DNA of 64,000 bases from Acinetobacter dispersus (GTDB lineage: Bacteria > Pseudomonadota > Gammaproteobacteria > Pseudomonadales > Moraxellaceae), in NCBI RefSeq assembly GCF_009884975.1, contig NZ_CP041970.1:2852001-2916000 (forward strand), written 5' to 3'. Positions 40,406 to 48,895 of this stretch are shown piece after piece. The position numbers and the translations under genes were made by a program. Numbering within the stretch: the stretch's first letter is position 1; every line of letters starts with the position of its first letter. The notes beneath the pieces are model-generated. The model worked only from the letters and a program-made list of their open reading frames with translations, did no database searches and was not told the origin of the DNA.

Positions 40406-40441
40406 ACTAGTCATACCCTCTCCTGTTTTCACATACATCCC

Positions 40442-41011
40442 ATGATTACTTCCTCTATTTCTGAAGCAGCTCAACTTTTAAAACACGGACAAGTTCTGGC
40501 TTATCCGACAGAAGCAGTTTGGGGATTGGGTTGTGATCCATTCAATGAACAAGCGTTTCAAGACATTTTAGAACTCAAACATCGTCCCGTTGAAAAAGGC
40601 GTGATTTTATTGGCAGGGCATTTAGACCAAGTTGAGCATTTACTGCAAGGCTTGAGTGCTGAGCTACGTCATCAAGTGATTGCAAGTTGGTCGAATCGCC
40701 TTGAGACAGAACGTGCCACAACGTGGCTACTGCCTGCTGATCAAAGTATTCCAACATGGATCAAAGGCCAACATCCTTTGGTCGCAGTTCGTGTCACGAC
40801 ACACCCACTATGCATGGAACTATGTCAACAATTTGGCGGCTTTATTGTCTCTACCAGCGCTAACCCTGCAGGTCTCTCACCCGCACAAAGCTTAGAAGAA
40901 GCGCAACATTACTTCAGCACTTCATTAAATTATCTCGAAGGTGATTTAGGGTTGAGCCGAGAACCAAGTCGCATTTTGAATGCACTAACAGGTGAAGTTG
41001 TTCGCGCCTAA
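40442..41011 (+). CDS. tsaC: Sua5/YciO/YrdC family, threonylcarbamoyl-AMP synthase
   Basis: A 189-residue protein of the TsaC family, which makes threonylcarbamoyl-AMP for the t6A modification of ANN-decoding tRNAs. Visible are YPTEAVWGLGCDP, LKHRPVEKG and the STSANPAG motif of the nucleotide site. Length is that of the short TsaC form rather than Sua5. It is 36 bases after dprA on the same strand, as in E. coli and relatives. Confidence 0.93.
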   Translation: MITSSISEAAQLLKHGQVLAYPTEAVWGLGCDPFNEQAFQDILELKHRPVEKGVILLAGHLDQVEHLLQGLSAELRHQVIASWSNRLETERATTWLLPADQSIPTWIKGQHPLVAVRVTTHPLCMELCQQFGGFIVSTSANPAGLSPAQSLEEAQHYFSTSLNYLEGDLGLSREPSRILNALTGEVVRA

Positions 41012-41028
41012 TTAGGTGAATAGCGGAC

Positions 41029-41062
41029 AAAAAAAAGCTCAGTTATATAGGGATAACTGAGC
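41029..41062 (-). terminator. Terminator of the candidate small RNA
   Basis: A perfect 10-bp stem with a 6-base loop and eight T on the minus strand. On the plus strand no T-run follows, so it is not the usual terminator for tsaC. Confidence 0.8.
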
Positions 41063-41168
41063 ATAAAAGGATGTGTATAATCACATCCAGAGGGTTCGTA
41101 AATTTGGTGAGCAACTTATTCATTCTAAAAATGAATCATCTTGCTGTGGTTGGTATTATGAGGGAATC
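41029..41168 (-). ncRNA. Candidate unannotated small RNA
   Basis: About 140 nt on the minus strand with promoter and terminator signatures. From the expected start at 41168 it would form three perfect hairpins: ATTCATT-TTTAG-AATGAAT (41119-41137), GGATGTG-ATTATA-CACATCC (41069-41088) and the terminator GCTCAGTTAT-CCCTAT-ATAACTGAGC (41037-41062) followed by T8. No frame of size lies in it. A long 3' leader or read-through terminator of the DMT gene, 340 bases upstream, is the alternative. Function is unknown. Confidence 0.5.
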
Positions 41169-41174
41169 GTCCCA

Positions 41175-41203
41175 TTTATACAAATATATTATTTATCTAA
41201 CAA
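41175..41203 (-). promoter_or_regulatory. Promoter of the candidate small RNA
   Basis: On the minus strand TTGTTA, a 17-bp spacer and TATAAA, within A/T-rich DNA. The spacing is ideal, but in such DNA chance matches are not rare. Confidence 0.5.
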
Positions 41204-41404
41204 AAAGTGTGAAAAGCGTACCAATTTTGTCACTTCCTCATTTTCAATAAAATTATATTTATATTTTTATTCAGCTTTTTTTTGATCGTAAATTTAGTAA
41301 ATCTTAAAAATATATTTGCAAATCATATAGAAAGCACAGTCATAAAAAAATATTTTTGGTGCGTTTGTTGATATTTTAAACAAACGCACCACCAACTTTC
41401 ATAT

Positions 41405-42325
41405 TTATGATGCCGACTCAGCCAGCGGAGCCGTTGCTTTAACCGTTTTCTTCTGCGCCATAATGATCCCCATCAAGATCATCAGACCGCCAATGCTATG
41501 ATAAATCGTCCAGTGCTCTGACAACCAGAAACTGGCAATAATCGCTGTGAATACTGGCATTAAATTCATGAAAATACTGGTGCGATTTGGACCAATCGCC
41601 TGTACTGCGATCATCCATAATAACGGTGCAATTAATGAAGGGAACATGCCCGCATAGAGAACACTCGCTGCATTCTGAGCATTAATCCCATCTAGGCCAA
41701 ACCAGAGCAAGAATGGGATGTGATACAGCAGCGCAAAACCAATTTGTACATACAAGCTGCTTAATAAAGGAAGCTGTAGCTGCCATTTTTTCAAAAACAC
41801 GCCATAAAACGCATAGAAACCCACAGCCAATACCATGACTGCATCGCCCCAATGCCCACCTTGATCAAATAGGTTTGAGAGGTGACCTTGACTCATCACA
41901 TAAATCAAGCCTGCAAAAGATAAGAGACTGCCAAAAATGGCAAACCGATTTGGTGCATCTTTTAAAATAAAATAAGAGATAAAGATGGTAAAGATCGGGA
42001 CAAAGGCATTCACAATGCCCATATTGGTCGCAGTCGTATAGTGAGCAGCGGTATAAGATAAACCTTGGTACAACACCATACCAAAAGCACTGAGTACGGC
42101 TAATTTAGGAATCAATGGACGAATTACAGCGCGTTGTCGCCATACTTTCGGCAACATAAACGGTGTCAAAATAATAAAGGCAACAAACCAACGATAAAAA
42201 CTGATACTTACAGGCGAAATATAGTCCGCCACATAGCGTGTCACAGCAATATTCAACGACCAAATCAAAACCGCAATCAAGGGCAATACGAAGGCCCATT
42301 TTTGGTACTTACTTAACTGACCCAT
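41405..42325 (-). CDS. DMT superfamily (EamA) permease
   Basis: About 306 residues with ten membrane helices and two EamA repeats. Segments such as VALIWSLNIAVTRYVADYIS-like LIWSLNIAVTRYVADYISPV near the start and LIAPLLWMIAVQAIGPNRTS in the second repeat mark the family. Such carriers usually export amino acids or metabolites; the substrate is unknown. GGTGAG precedes tandem ATG codons at 42328 and 42325, and I take the second. It lies head to tail with the TetR gene, about 100 bases downstream of it. Confidence 0.87.
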   Translation of the reverse strand: MGQLSKYQKWAFVLPLIAVLIWSLNIAVTRYVADYISPVSISFYRWFVAFIILTPFMLPKVWRQRAVIRPLIPKLAVLSAFGMVLYQGLSYTAAHYTTATNMGIVNAFVPIFTIFISYFILKDAPNRFAIFGSLLSFAGLIYVMSQGHLSNLFDQGGHWGDAVMVLAVGFYAFYGVFLKKWQLQLPLLSSLYVQIGFALLYHIPFLLWFGLDGINAQNAASVLYAGMFPSLIAPLLWMIAVQAIGPNRTSIFMNLMPVFTAIIASFWLSEHWTIYHSIGGLMILMGIIMAQKKTVKATAPLAESAS

Positions 42326-42428
42326 CATTTTCTCACCATATCTCAGCAATGGGAGTATTGTGGAAGATGTCCAAAATAATTGAAATATCGTATTTCAGAC
42401 ATTTATATCGCAGTCACGACATCGTGGC

Positions 42429-43073
42429 TTAGAACAGCTCCCATGCGCGCATCGCGTGTTCAACCACCTTATGCAGTTGTTCAACAGTCGCCCCATCTCG
42501 TGCTTGAATCGTTAGCCCCTGCACAACCGTTGCATAGAAGTCTGTCATTTCCTGTAAAGGCGCTGTTGCTGGCAAATCCCCGTTGGCAACTCCCTGCTCT
42601 AAACGCTCAAACAGTTTTTGCTTGGTCTGCAAACGTTTTTCCAGAATATTGTGTTGCACCGCCTGCGCATTGTCAGAACAACTCATAGTCGCAACTACCA
42701 ACATACAACCTGCAGGTTTATTGGGTTGAGCCAAACGTTTAACGTTGTCATATAAATAAAGCTCAAATGCAACTTTGGCGGTTTTGGCTTCTAAAAAAAT
42801 AGGAACAATCGGACAAGCTTCATGTGCCAAATAATAATCGATGCATTTATAAAACAACCCAGCTTTATCACCAAAGCTACTATATAAGCTCGGTGCAGTC
42901 AGCTCTAGCGCTTGTGTTAAATCACTGATCGATGTGGCTTCATAACCATGCTCCCAAAATAACAACATGGCTTTTTCCAAAGCCTGCTGCTCGTCAAAGC
43001 ACTTTGGACGGCCGCGCTTTTTTTTCAAGCTGTCATCACATGGTGTTGGCAGGGGATCAGGTGCATTTGTCAT
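42429..43073 (-). CDS. TetR family regulator of the MFS pumps
   Basis: About 214 residues. The N-terminus is basic (KKKRGRPKCF) and the DNA-binding domain continues AMLLFWEHGYEATSISDLTQ and LELTAPSLYSSFGDKAGLF. I take the ATG at 43073, since the longer frame would run through the operator. It is divergent from the first MFS pump gene across the ~80-bp block that is repeated before the second pump gene, so it probably represses both pumps. The inducing ligand is unknown. Confidence 0.88.
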   Translation of the reverse strand: MTNAPDPLPTPCDDSLKKKRGRPKCFDEQQALEKAMLLFWEHGYEATSISDLTQALELTAPSLYSSFGDKAGLFYKCIDYYLAHEACPIVPIFLEAKTAKVAFELYLYDNVKRLAQPNKPAGCMLVVATMSCSDNAQAVQHNILEKRLQTKQKLFERLEQGVANGDLPATAPLQEMTDFYATVVQGLTIQARDGATVEQLHKVVEHAMRAWELF

Positions 43074-43084
43074 AACAGTCACAG

Positions 43085-43165
43085 ATATTTTCATAACGAT
43101 CACTATCAAATTAATTGACGCAGCAACATTAATCAACTATTTTATTTTATATCGATCGTTATAAA
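43085..43165 (+). promoter_or_regulatory. Promoter/operator block, copy 1
   Basis: TTGACG (43115-43120), a 17-bp spacer and TATTTT (43138-43143) form a promoter for the first MFS gene. ATAACGATCACTAT (43093) and, in reverse, ATCGATCGTTAT (43151) flank it as inverted sites, likely TetR operators. The whole block recurs at 44602-44682. Confidence 0.7.
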
Positions 43166-43219
43166 AAATTACTATTTTTCAATTTTATTGTTATCTAACT
43201 AACAATAAAGGGAATTTTT

Positions 43220-44446
43220 ATGGAAAACCCATCTGCAACTGAGATCAGCTCGCTGGAGTCGAACCCCTCACAAGGAAACTGGCTCGCATTACTCTCCGTT
43301 ACCTTCAGCGCTTTTGCCTTGGTCACAGGTGAGTTTCTTGCGATTGGTGTACTCAATGACATCGCAAGGGACTTTCAAGTCTCGGTTGGAACAGCAGGTC
43401 TAACCGTTTCATTGACCGCAATCGTCGGTATGTTTGCTGCAGTGCTGATTCCAATTTCGGCGAAGACACTAGATCGACGAACTCTGTTACTGATGCTCAC
43501 CCTGTTAATGATTATTGCCAATCTTCTCACCGCATTTGCGCCTAACTTTATCCTGCTGTTAGTCGGACGTATCATTCTGGGCGTTGCCGTTGGCGGATTC
43601 TGGGCCACTGCCGTCGCCTTAAGCGGTCGCCTTGCACCGCCCCATTTACCGATTGCCAAAGCAACAGCTTGGGTGGCTTTCGGGGTGACCTTGGCCAGTG
43701 TATTGGGGGTACCGATGGGCACATGGTTGGCTCAATATAATGGCTGGCAGACCTCTTTCACGGCAATTTCATTGATGGGGGTATTGCTGTTTATCTTCCA
43801 GTATCTGTATCTGCCTCAGCTCAAACCCGCTTCTTCATTGCGTTGGAAAGAACTTCCGATCCTGTTGCAACATCCTGCAGCGCGTAAAGGTCTGATCATC
43901 TTTATTTTTATGGGCTTTGCACATTTTGCGGCTTATAGTTATTTTTCTGCCTTTTTTAAGCATCAATTGGACTTTTCTGATGGCCTGATTAGTCGTTTAC
44001 TACTGGTCTATGGTATTGCAGGGATTTTTGGCAATATTTTTGCAGGCTATCTGGGGCAGAAGAATATCCGTTATACCTTTGCAGTCAGTGGTATCACCTT
44101 CTTCTTTGCCTTTCTGTGCTTACCACTGTCTGGCGCACATGTCGTCTCTGCAATCATATTGACTGCTTTATGGGGCTTCGCTTATGGCATTATCCCAACC
44201 GCAGTCAACATCTGGATGTTTACACATGCGCCTGAAGCCGTTGAAAAAGGTATGCCAATGGTGACTTTGACCTTTTTAATCTTGATTGCGTTGGGCAGTA
44301 TGTTTGGCGGCATTATCGTTGATTATTTTAATGGTACAGTTTTATTTTTCGCTATGTTGCCATTGGTCCTCTGCTCTTTGGTATTGATTTTTACACTAGC
44401 ACGAGGTCTGAACAACCCTAAAATCCATTATCAAAAGCAAGGATAA
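43220..44446 (+). CDS. MFS efflux transporter, NepI/YdhP-like, copy 1
   Basis: A 408-residue major facilitator with twelve helices. FALVTGEFLAIGVLNDIARD, the helix 1 to 2 segment, and SVGTAGLTVSLTAIVGMFAA mark the DHA1 branch with NepI, YdhP and AraJ, which export purine nucleosides, sugars or drugs. AGGGAA lies five bases before the ATG. It is divergent from a TetR gene across shared inverted operator sites. It is paralogous to the next MFS gene, at about half identical residues by eye. Substrate unknown. Confidence 0.88.
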   Translation: MENPSATEISSLESNPSQGNWLALLSVTFSAFALVTGEFLAIGVLNDIARDFQVSVGTAGLTVSLTAIVGMFAAVLIPISAKTLDRRTLLLMLTLLMIIANLLTAFAPNFILLLVGRIILGVAVGGFWATAVALSGRLAPPHLPIAKATAWVAFGVTLASVLGVPMGTWLAQYNGWQTSFTAISLMGVLLFIFQYLYLPQLKPASSLRWKELPILLQHPAARKGLIIFIFMGFAHFAAYSYFSAFFKHQLDFSDGLISRLLLVYGIAGIFGNIFAGYLGQKNIRYTFAVSGITFFFAFLCLPLSGAHVVSAIILTALWGFAYGIIPTAVNIWMFTHAPEAVEKGMPMVTLTFLILIALGSMFGGIIVDYFNGTVLFFAMLPLVLCSLVLIFTLARGLNNPKIHYQKQG

Positions 44447-44601
44447 AAGCAGAGATCATACTGAATCCCCCTGCTTAGATATTTCTTCTATCCGCATCAT
44501 GACTAGTCGCCTCTACACAACCTGTTAAGGCGACCCTATTGGTTCATTTCCATTTGCGCGTAACTTTCCCAAGCTATGCATATTTATCATAAGCCTTACA
44601 A

Positions 44602-44682
44602 ATATTTTTATAACGATCACTATTAAATTAATTGACGACCTTGCATTTATCTACTATTTTATTTTATATCGATCGTTATAAA
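44602..44682 (+). promoter_or_regulatory. Promoter/operator block, copy 2
   Basis: The block of 43085-43165 repeated at an offset of 1517 bp, roughly 80% identical: the same TTGACG-N17-TATTTT promoter (44632-44660) and both ATAACGATC-type sites (44610 and, reversed, 44665-44680, which is identical over 16 bp). Confidence 0.7.
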
Positions 44683-44736
44683 AACTTCATTTTTCATAAA
44701 CCTTTTGTCATCTTACTGACAAATAAGGACATTCAC

Positions 44737-45951
44737 ATGGAACAATCCACTTCCTCAGATGCACGACCCATCGAAACCACGCAAGGTAGTTGGTATGCAA
44801 TTTTAGCTGTCGCTATTGGTGCTTTTGCATTGGTGACCAGCGAATTCTTGCCTGTAGGCGTACTGAATAGTGTCGCAGCGGACTTAAATATTTCCGTCGG
44901 GACTGCAGGTTTAATCATTACCTTGCCTGGTGTAATGGCAGCAATTGCTGCACCGCTATTACCCATTTGGGTCAAACAGCTTGATCGTCGTTATGTATTG
45001 ATCTTACTGACCGCAATTATGGTCATAGCCAACACCATTACGGCATTTGCCGATAACTTCAATGTGTTATTGCTCAGTCGTTTGGTACTCGGAATTTCAA
45101 TTGGCGGCTTCTGGGCAACCGCAATCGCGCTCAGTGGCAAGCTTGCACCACCCCATTTACCTATCGCCAAAGCCACTGCAATTGTGATGGCAGGTGTTAC
45201 TTTTGCAACTGTGCTAGGCGTTCCAATCGGAACATGGCTGAGTGAATTCTATGGCTGGCGAAGTGCATTCGGCATTACTGCGGTGATTGGACTGCTGGTT
45301 TTGGTTCTACAAGTGATTTTCTTGCCTAAACTGAAACCTGAGTCTGCCATTCATTTACGCGACCTACCTGCATTATTGCGTACCCCCAAAGCACGTAGCG
45401 GCATGTTGATCGTATTACTGATTGGTCTTGCTCACTTCTGTGCTTATAGTTACTTGGCACCCTTCTTTAAAAATATTGCAGGTTTTAACGGAACCACCAT
45501 TAGCTCATTGCTTCTGCTTTATGGCATTGCAGGTATTTTTGGTAATGCCTTTGCAGGCTATAGTGGCAATTTAAATGTGCGCTATACCCTTGCCTTTGTC
45601 GGGATCTGTTTTGCAATCGTCTTCTTTGGCTTCCCAATCTTTGCAGTTCATGAGTTTGGTGCCATTGTACTGACCGCCTTATGGGGTTTTGCTTTCGGTG
45701 CTTTCCCTACCTCAGCCAATATCTGGATGTTTGTGCATGCTCCTCATGCCGTGGAAAAAGGTATGCCTTTGTTCGTCGGCATGTTCCAAGTCATGATTGC
45801 CACAGGTTCACTACTCGGTGGTTATGTGGTTGATCATTTCAATGAAAATATCTTAATTTATGGTGTAATTAGTTTTGTTGCCTTAGCTTTGATTAGCATT
45901 TTTACTTTAGCCAAAGGTCTAAACAATCCTAAAGTGACCTACGAAAACTAA
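44737..45951 (+). CDS. MFS efflux transporter, NepI/YdhP-like, copy 2
   Basis: A 404-residue paralogue of the previous pump, with the same landmarks: FALVTSEFLPVGVLNSVAAD, SVGTAGLIITLPGVMAAIAA and GFWATAIALSGKLAPPHLPI, the last nearly identical in both. The start at 44737 is set by AAGGA nine bases upstream; the longer frame runs back through the operator block. It ends 15 bases before the AraC gene, so the two may be cotranscribed. As the promoter region was duplicated with the gene, both pumps should answer to the same TetR protein. Confidence 0.88.
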   Translation: MEQSTSSDARPIETTQGSWYAILAVAIGAFALVTSEFLPVGVLNSVAADLNISVGTAGLIITLPGVMAAIAAPLLPIWVKQLDRRYVLILLTAIMVIANTITAFADNFNVLLLSRLVLGISIGGFWATAIALSGKLAPPHLPIAKATAIVMAGVTFATVLGVPIGTWLSEFYGWRSAFGITAVIGLLVLVLQVIFLPKLKPESAIHLRDLPALLRTPKARSGMLIVLLIGLAHFCAYSYLAPFFKNIAGFNGTTISSLLLLYGIAGIFGNAFAGYSGNLNVRYTLAFVGICFAIVFFGFPIFAVHEFGAIVLTALWGFAFGAFPTSANIWMFVHAPHAVEKGMPLFVGMFQVMIATGSLLGGYVVDHFNENILIYGVISFVALALISIFTLAKGLNNPKVTYEN

Positions 45952-45965
45952 AATGAGACCCTCAA

Positions 45966-46739
45966 ATGAAGCATGATGTTGCTGAACAATTTCCCTTTTT
46001 ACACGGTATAGAAGTGCATGAATTTCTGTATCAAAAAGACGATATTGTCACACCTCATTCTTCACTTTGGGGCGATTTCAATTTCAGTTTGAATGGGACT
46101 TTAGAGTTTGATATTGAAGGTCAATACTACCTATCACCACCGAGTTATGGATTGTGGTTACCCTCACGAACCGAACATCAATCACTCCCCGTTGAGCATG
46201 AAATTCATTATATCTGTATCCGCCTACATCCGAAGTTTGGCGATTTTTTAGGGAATACTTGTCGTTGTTTTAGTATCGAGCCTTTCTTTCGGGCATTGGT
46301 ACTACAAATCTTAGAGCAACAAAAACAAGCTGCCCCCCCTGAATATCTCGAACACCTGCTACAAGTGCTGTTCGATCAGCTCAAACAAGCGCCTGCTTAT
46401 TCACATTACTTACCGCAAAGTAGCCATCCCATTTTGTCGCCAATCCTAGAAAAGCTGTCTGATCCTGAATTATTTAATAGCAGTCTACAACAGGTATTAC
46501 AGAACTTTACGGTGAGCGAGCGGCACGTGCTTCGTCTGAGCCAGCAAGAGTTACAACTGTCGCTGTCAGAATGGCGCAATCGTGCCAAGATTATTTTTGC
46601 CATCAATCAAATTCGCCAAGGGATGACCATTAAACAGTTGGCCTTTGCTTTAGGCTATCACCACAGTTCCAGCTTTATTGAGTTCTTTAAGCGCTATACG
46701 GGACAAACCCCCATTCAACTTAAAAATGCCTCCCTCTAA
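45966..46739 (+). CDS. AraC family transcriptional regulator
   Basis: A 257-residue regulator. The N-terminal cupin-like domain (GTLEFDIEGQYYLSPPSYGL, then WLPSRTEHQSLPVEHEIHYI) resembles those of AraC proteins of the RipA/NimR type that regulate adjacent MFS exporters. The C-terminal pair of helix-turn-helix motifs includes SERHVLRLSQQELQLSLSEW and LAFALGYHHSSSFIEFFKRY. It follows MFS copy 2 by 15 bases. Control of that pump is likely; the effector is unknown. Confidence 0.88.
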   Translation: MKHDVAEQFPFLHGIEVHEFLYQKDDIVTPHSSLWGDFNFSLNGTLEFDIEGQYYLSPPSYGLWLPSRTEHQSLPVEHEIHYICIRLHPKFGDFLGNTCRCFSIEPFFRALVLQILEQQKQAAPPEYLEHLLQVLFDQLKQAPAYSHYLPQSSHPILSPILEKLSDPELFNSSLQQVLQNFTVSERHVLRLSQQELQLSLSEWRNRAKIIFAINQIRQGMTIKQLAFALGYHHSSSFIEFFKRYTGQTPIQLKNASL

Positions 46740-46857
46740 AATAAAGGCTTGGTTTTTCTGATTATTTGTATGGATTCATATCAAGAGCATTGCACTATGC
46801 GGCAATAGCAGTTAAAACAAACGGGTATTGTCACAACAACAAATTAGGACGTATTCC

Positions 46858-47403
46858 ATGAGCCAATCGGTTTATCACATTCCAGTTAAAGACATTAAAG
46901 GTCAAGCAGTCGATCTAGATCAATATCAAGGCAAAGTCCTGTTGATCGTCAACGTTGCATCAAAATGTGGTTTAACACCACAATACGAAGGTCTGGAAAA
47001 ACTGTATCAAGCCAAAAAAGATCAAGGTTTAGAAATTCTTGGTTTTCCTGCGAATAATTTCTTGGAACAAGAGCCAGGATCAAATGATGAAATCCAACAG
47101 TTCTGCTCACTGAACTATGATGTGCACTTCCCTCTGTTCGCAAAAATCTCTGTTGCGGGTGAGGATAAACACGCTTTATATCAAACCCTGACCCAAGCAA
47201 TTCCAGAGCGTCAAGGTGAAGGTCCATGGTGGAAAGACTTAGTCGATTATGGTTTAACGCCAAACAATCCACCAGAAGTGTTATGGAATTTTGAAAAATT
47301 CTTAGTGAATAAGAATGGTGAAATTGTTGCTCGTTTTGCACCAGATATTACTGCGGATGACGAGCGTATTGTCAGCGCAATTGAAGCAGAATTAGCGAAA
47401 TAA
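46858..47403 (+). CDS. Glutathione peroxidase family protein
   Basis: A 181-residue thioredoxin-fold peroxidase, BtuE/GPx type, which reduces hydroperoxides using thioredoxin or glutathione. The active-site Cys is in NVASKCGLTPQYEGLEKLY (residue ~36); Gln in GFPANNFLEQEPGSNDEI and Trp-Asn in VLWNFEKFLV complete the tetrad. There is no signal peptide, so it acts in the cytoplasm. The start at 46858 is chosen from TAGGA ten bases upstream and the family form of the N-terminus. Monocistronic with its own terminator. Confidence 0.93.
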   Translation: MSQSVYHIPVKDIKGQAVDLDQYQGKVLLIVNVASKCGLTPQYEGLEKLYQAKKDQGLEILGFPANNFLEQEPGSNDEIQQFCSLNYDVHFPLFAKISVAGEDKHALYQTLTQAIPERQGEGPWWKDLVDYGLTPNNPPEVLWNFEKFLVNKNGEIVARFAPDITADDERIVSAIEAELAK

Positions 47404-47420
47404 TTTTTAGATATAAATAG

Positions 47421-47445
47421 AAAAGAGCATTTAATCTGCTCTTTT
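47421..47445 (+). terminator. Terminator of glutathione peroxidase
   Basis: AAAAGAGCA pairs with TGCTCTTTT around TTTAATC. Confidence 0.8.
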
Positions 47446-47575
47446 CTATTCAAAACTTAAAAAGCCCTTCATCTCTCTATTTCCATCAAACTGTTGCTGA
47501 ATTGCAAAAATCACTTCTTTCTCCACACTTTCTCATTATAGTGACCATCTTCTTATAATCTGGTGTCGTTCAGCC

Positions 47576-48181
47576 ATGATGGAAAATCTATCCCTCAAAG
47601 CCATTCTCTCTGTATCTACACTTGCGGCGGCATTAACGCTCACTGGTTGCGACCAAGCCCCTCAAGAGAATGAACAAACTGAGCAAACAACTACATTTGA
47701 ACAGACAGACACAGCTTCTGAAAATGAAGAAAGCGTAACAACAGTCACTCAAGACACCCAACCCTTAAGTCGTGGCAATATGTTGAACATCGCCCGTGAT
47801 ATTGCCAAGTTGCAAATCGAGACTGATGACTACGTCACGCTGCTTAAGCAATCACAAAGCAATCTTGAACAAGCGATTCAAGATAAAAATGTTCAAAGCC
47901 TGCAACAGACAACAGGTGCTTTAAGCCAAGAATTGAATGGTTTACATGATGCCTTGCTGGCACTCAACTTAAAGAGTACGGAAGTAGATCAAATTCGCCA
48001 AAGCTTATTGAGTGCAAATCAACAGTTGCTGAATATGCCACTATTGCATGGTCAAACCGATCTTTCAAAAATTGATTTTGCCAAGATAGAAAAGCAATTT
48101 AATACAATTCAAATGGATATGGTGAAACTGGCAACCTTAGTGTTGGGAAATAAGGCTGAATCTGAACAGCCTACAAGTTAA
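47576..48181 (+). CDS. Lipoprotein of unknown function, helical
   Basis: A 201-residue lipoprotein: signal with KAILSVSTLAAALTLTGC and lipobox LTGC, then an acidic Glu/Thr/Gln-rich linker (about residues 28-60) and an alpha-helical region with heptad-like Leu and Ile spacing (residues 65-190, e.g. NMLNIARDIAKLQIETDDYV). No known domain is recognised. An ATG one codon later is an alternative start. It is converged on by the DUF2846 gene, with a shared terminator. Envelope location is expected; the role is open. Confidence 0.82.
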   Translation: MMENLSLKAILSVSTLAAALTLTGCDQAPQENEQTEQTTTFEQTDTASENEESVTTVTQDTQPLSRGNMLNIARDIAKLQIETDDYVTLLKQSQSNLEQAIQDKNVQSLQQTTGALSQELNGLHDALLALNLKSTEVDQIRQSLLSANQQLLNMPLLHGQTDLSKIDFAKIEKQFNTIQMDMVKLATLVLGNKAESEQPTS

Positions 48182-48237
48182 TATTATTGGTTCTTGTCGC
48201 AATGATTCAAACTTGATGCTCTATTTATTCTTTATAT

Positions 48238-48264
48238 AAAAAAAGCCACCTTTCGGTGGCTTTC
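48238..48264. terminator. Bidirectional terminator
   Basis: GCCACC-TTTC-GGTGGC with an A-run on the left and TTTCTC on the right. It is shared by the convergent lipoprotein genes. Confidence 0.8.
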
Positions 48265-48266
48265 TC

Positions 48267-48752
48267 TTATTTCTTATCAAGTGAAATTGTCGCTTTACTG
48301 CATTTACCAGACTGTGCGAGTTGATACTCACCCACAGCCTTTTCACCAGTTGTCGTATCGACTTGCTTTAAATTTGCCCCACCGACAAATACACCTGGTT
48401 TAATAAATTGTTGGATAAAATAGCGCTTGCCAGCTTCGGTCTTAAGGACTAAATGGTTTGGCGAAAATTCAGATTCAGTAGAAATCGTATGCTCTTGATT
48501 ACCAGTAACTTCTTTTAAGAAAAATGTGCCACGTGCAGTCTCACCCAAACACTCTCCATCCACCCAGACATCTTTCTTAATTGCTCCACCAACCACGCTA
48601 TTTGAACGATAAACATAAATCGCGGCATTTCCATCAGCAGGATTGGATAACTGTTTTGCCTGCTGCGAAAGTTGTGGGTTGGCTTTTGGAACAGAGGCAC
48701 AGCCAACAAACAGACTTGAAATAATAAGTGGAAGAACGATTTTAGATTTCAT
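48267..48752 (-). CDS. DUF2846 family lipoprotein
   Basis: A 161-residue lipoprotein: signal MKSKIVLPLIISSLFVGCAS with lipobox VGC. The mature part has the DUF2846 pattern: NAAIYVYRSNSVVGGAIKKD, VWVDGECLGETARGTFFLKE and VLKTEAGKRYFIQQFIKPGV. Such proteins are small immunoglobulin-like beta domains of unknown role in the envelope. AAGGAAAC precedes the ATG. The start is secure. Confidence 0.9.
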   Translation of the reverse strand: MKSKIVLPLIISSLFVGCASVPKANPQLSQQAKQLSNPADGNAAIYVYRSNSVVGGAIKKDVWVDGECLGETARGTFFLKEVTGNQEHTISTESEFSPNHLVLKTEAGKRYFIQQFIKPGVFVGGANLKQVDTTTGEKAVGEYQLAQSGKCSKATISLDKK

Positions 48753-48850
48753 TTTTAAGTTTCCTTGGGCTTTACAATAATATAAATAAGCACAACAAAT
48801 TTATATGATAATGAGAACTATTTAAATACATTTAAACTTTTTCTTCCCAT

Positions 48851-48880
48851 AAAAAAAGCCACCTTACGGTGGCTTTTTTA
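48851..48880. terminator. Terminator of the ATP synthase operon
   Basis: GCCACC-TTAC-GGTGGC flanked by A7 and T7. It is the end of the atp transcript on the minus strand. The stem is identical to that of the terminator 600 bases to the left. Confidence 0.88.
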
Positions 48881-48895
48881 TGTCAAACCTGCAAA

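Larger units (their letters stand above)
41012..41404. other. Gene-free gap holding a candidate small RNA
   Basis: This A/T-rich gap of 393 bases has no credible frame. Its left half carries three consecutive hairpins and a T-rich terminator on the minus strand, with a promoter at 41175-41203. The right half (41204-41404) shows nothing further that I can recognise. Confidence 0.6.

Noticed and set aside
41073..41285. A 70-residue plus-strand frame in the gap after tsaC
   Set aside because: It lies across the hairpins of the candidate small RNA, has biased composition, and no ribosome binding site.
48238..48880. Near-identical terminator stems on both sides of the DUF2846 gene as ends of a mobile unit
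   Set aside because: Both are ordinary terminators with a GCCACC/GGTGGC stem that is common in this genome type (another is at 34791), with no target duplication.
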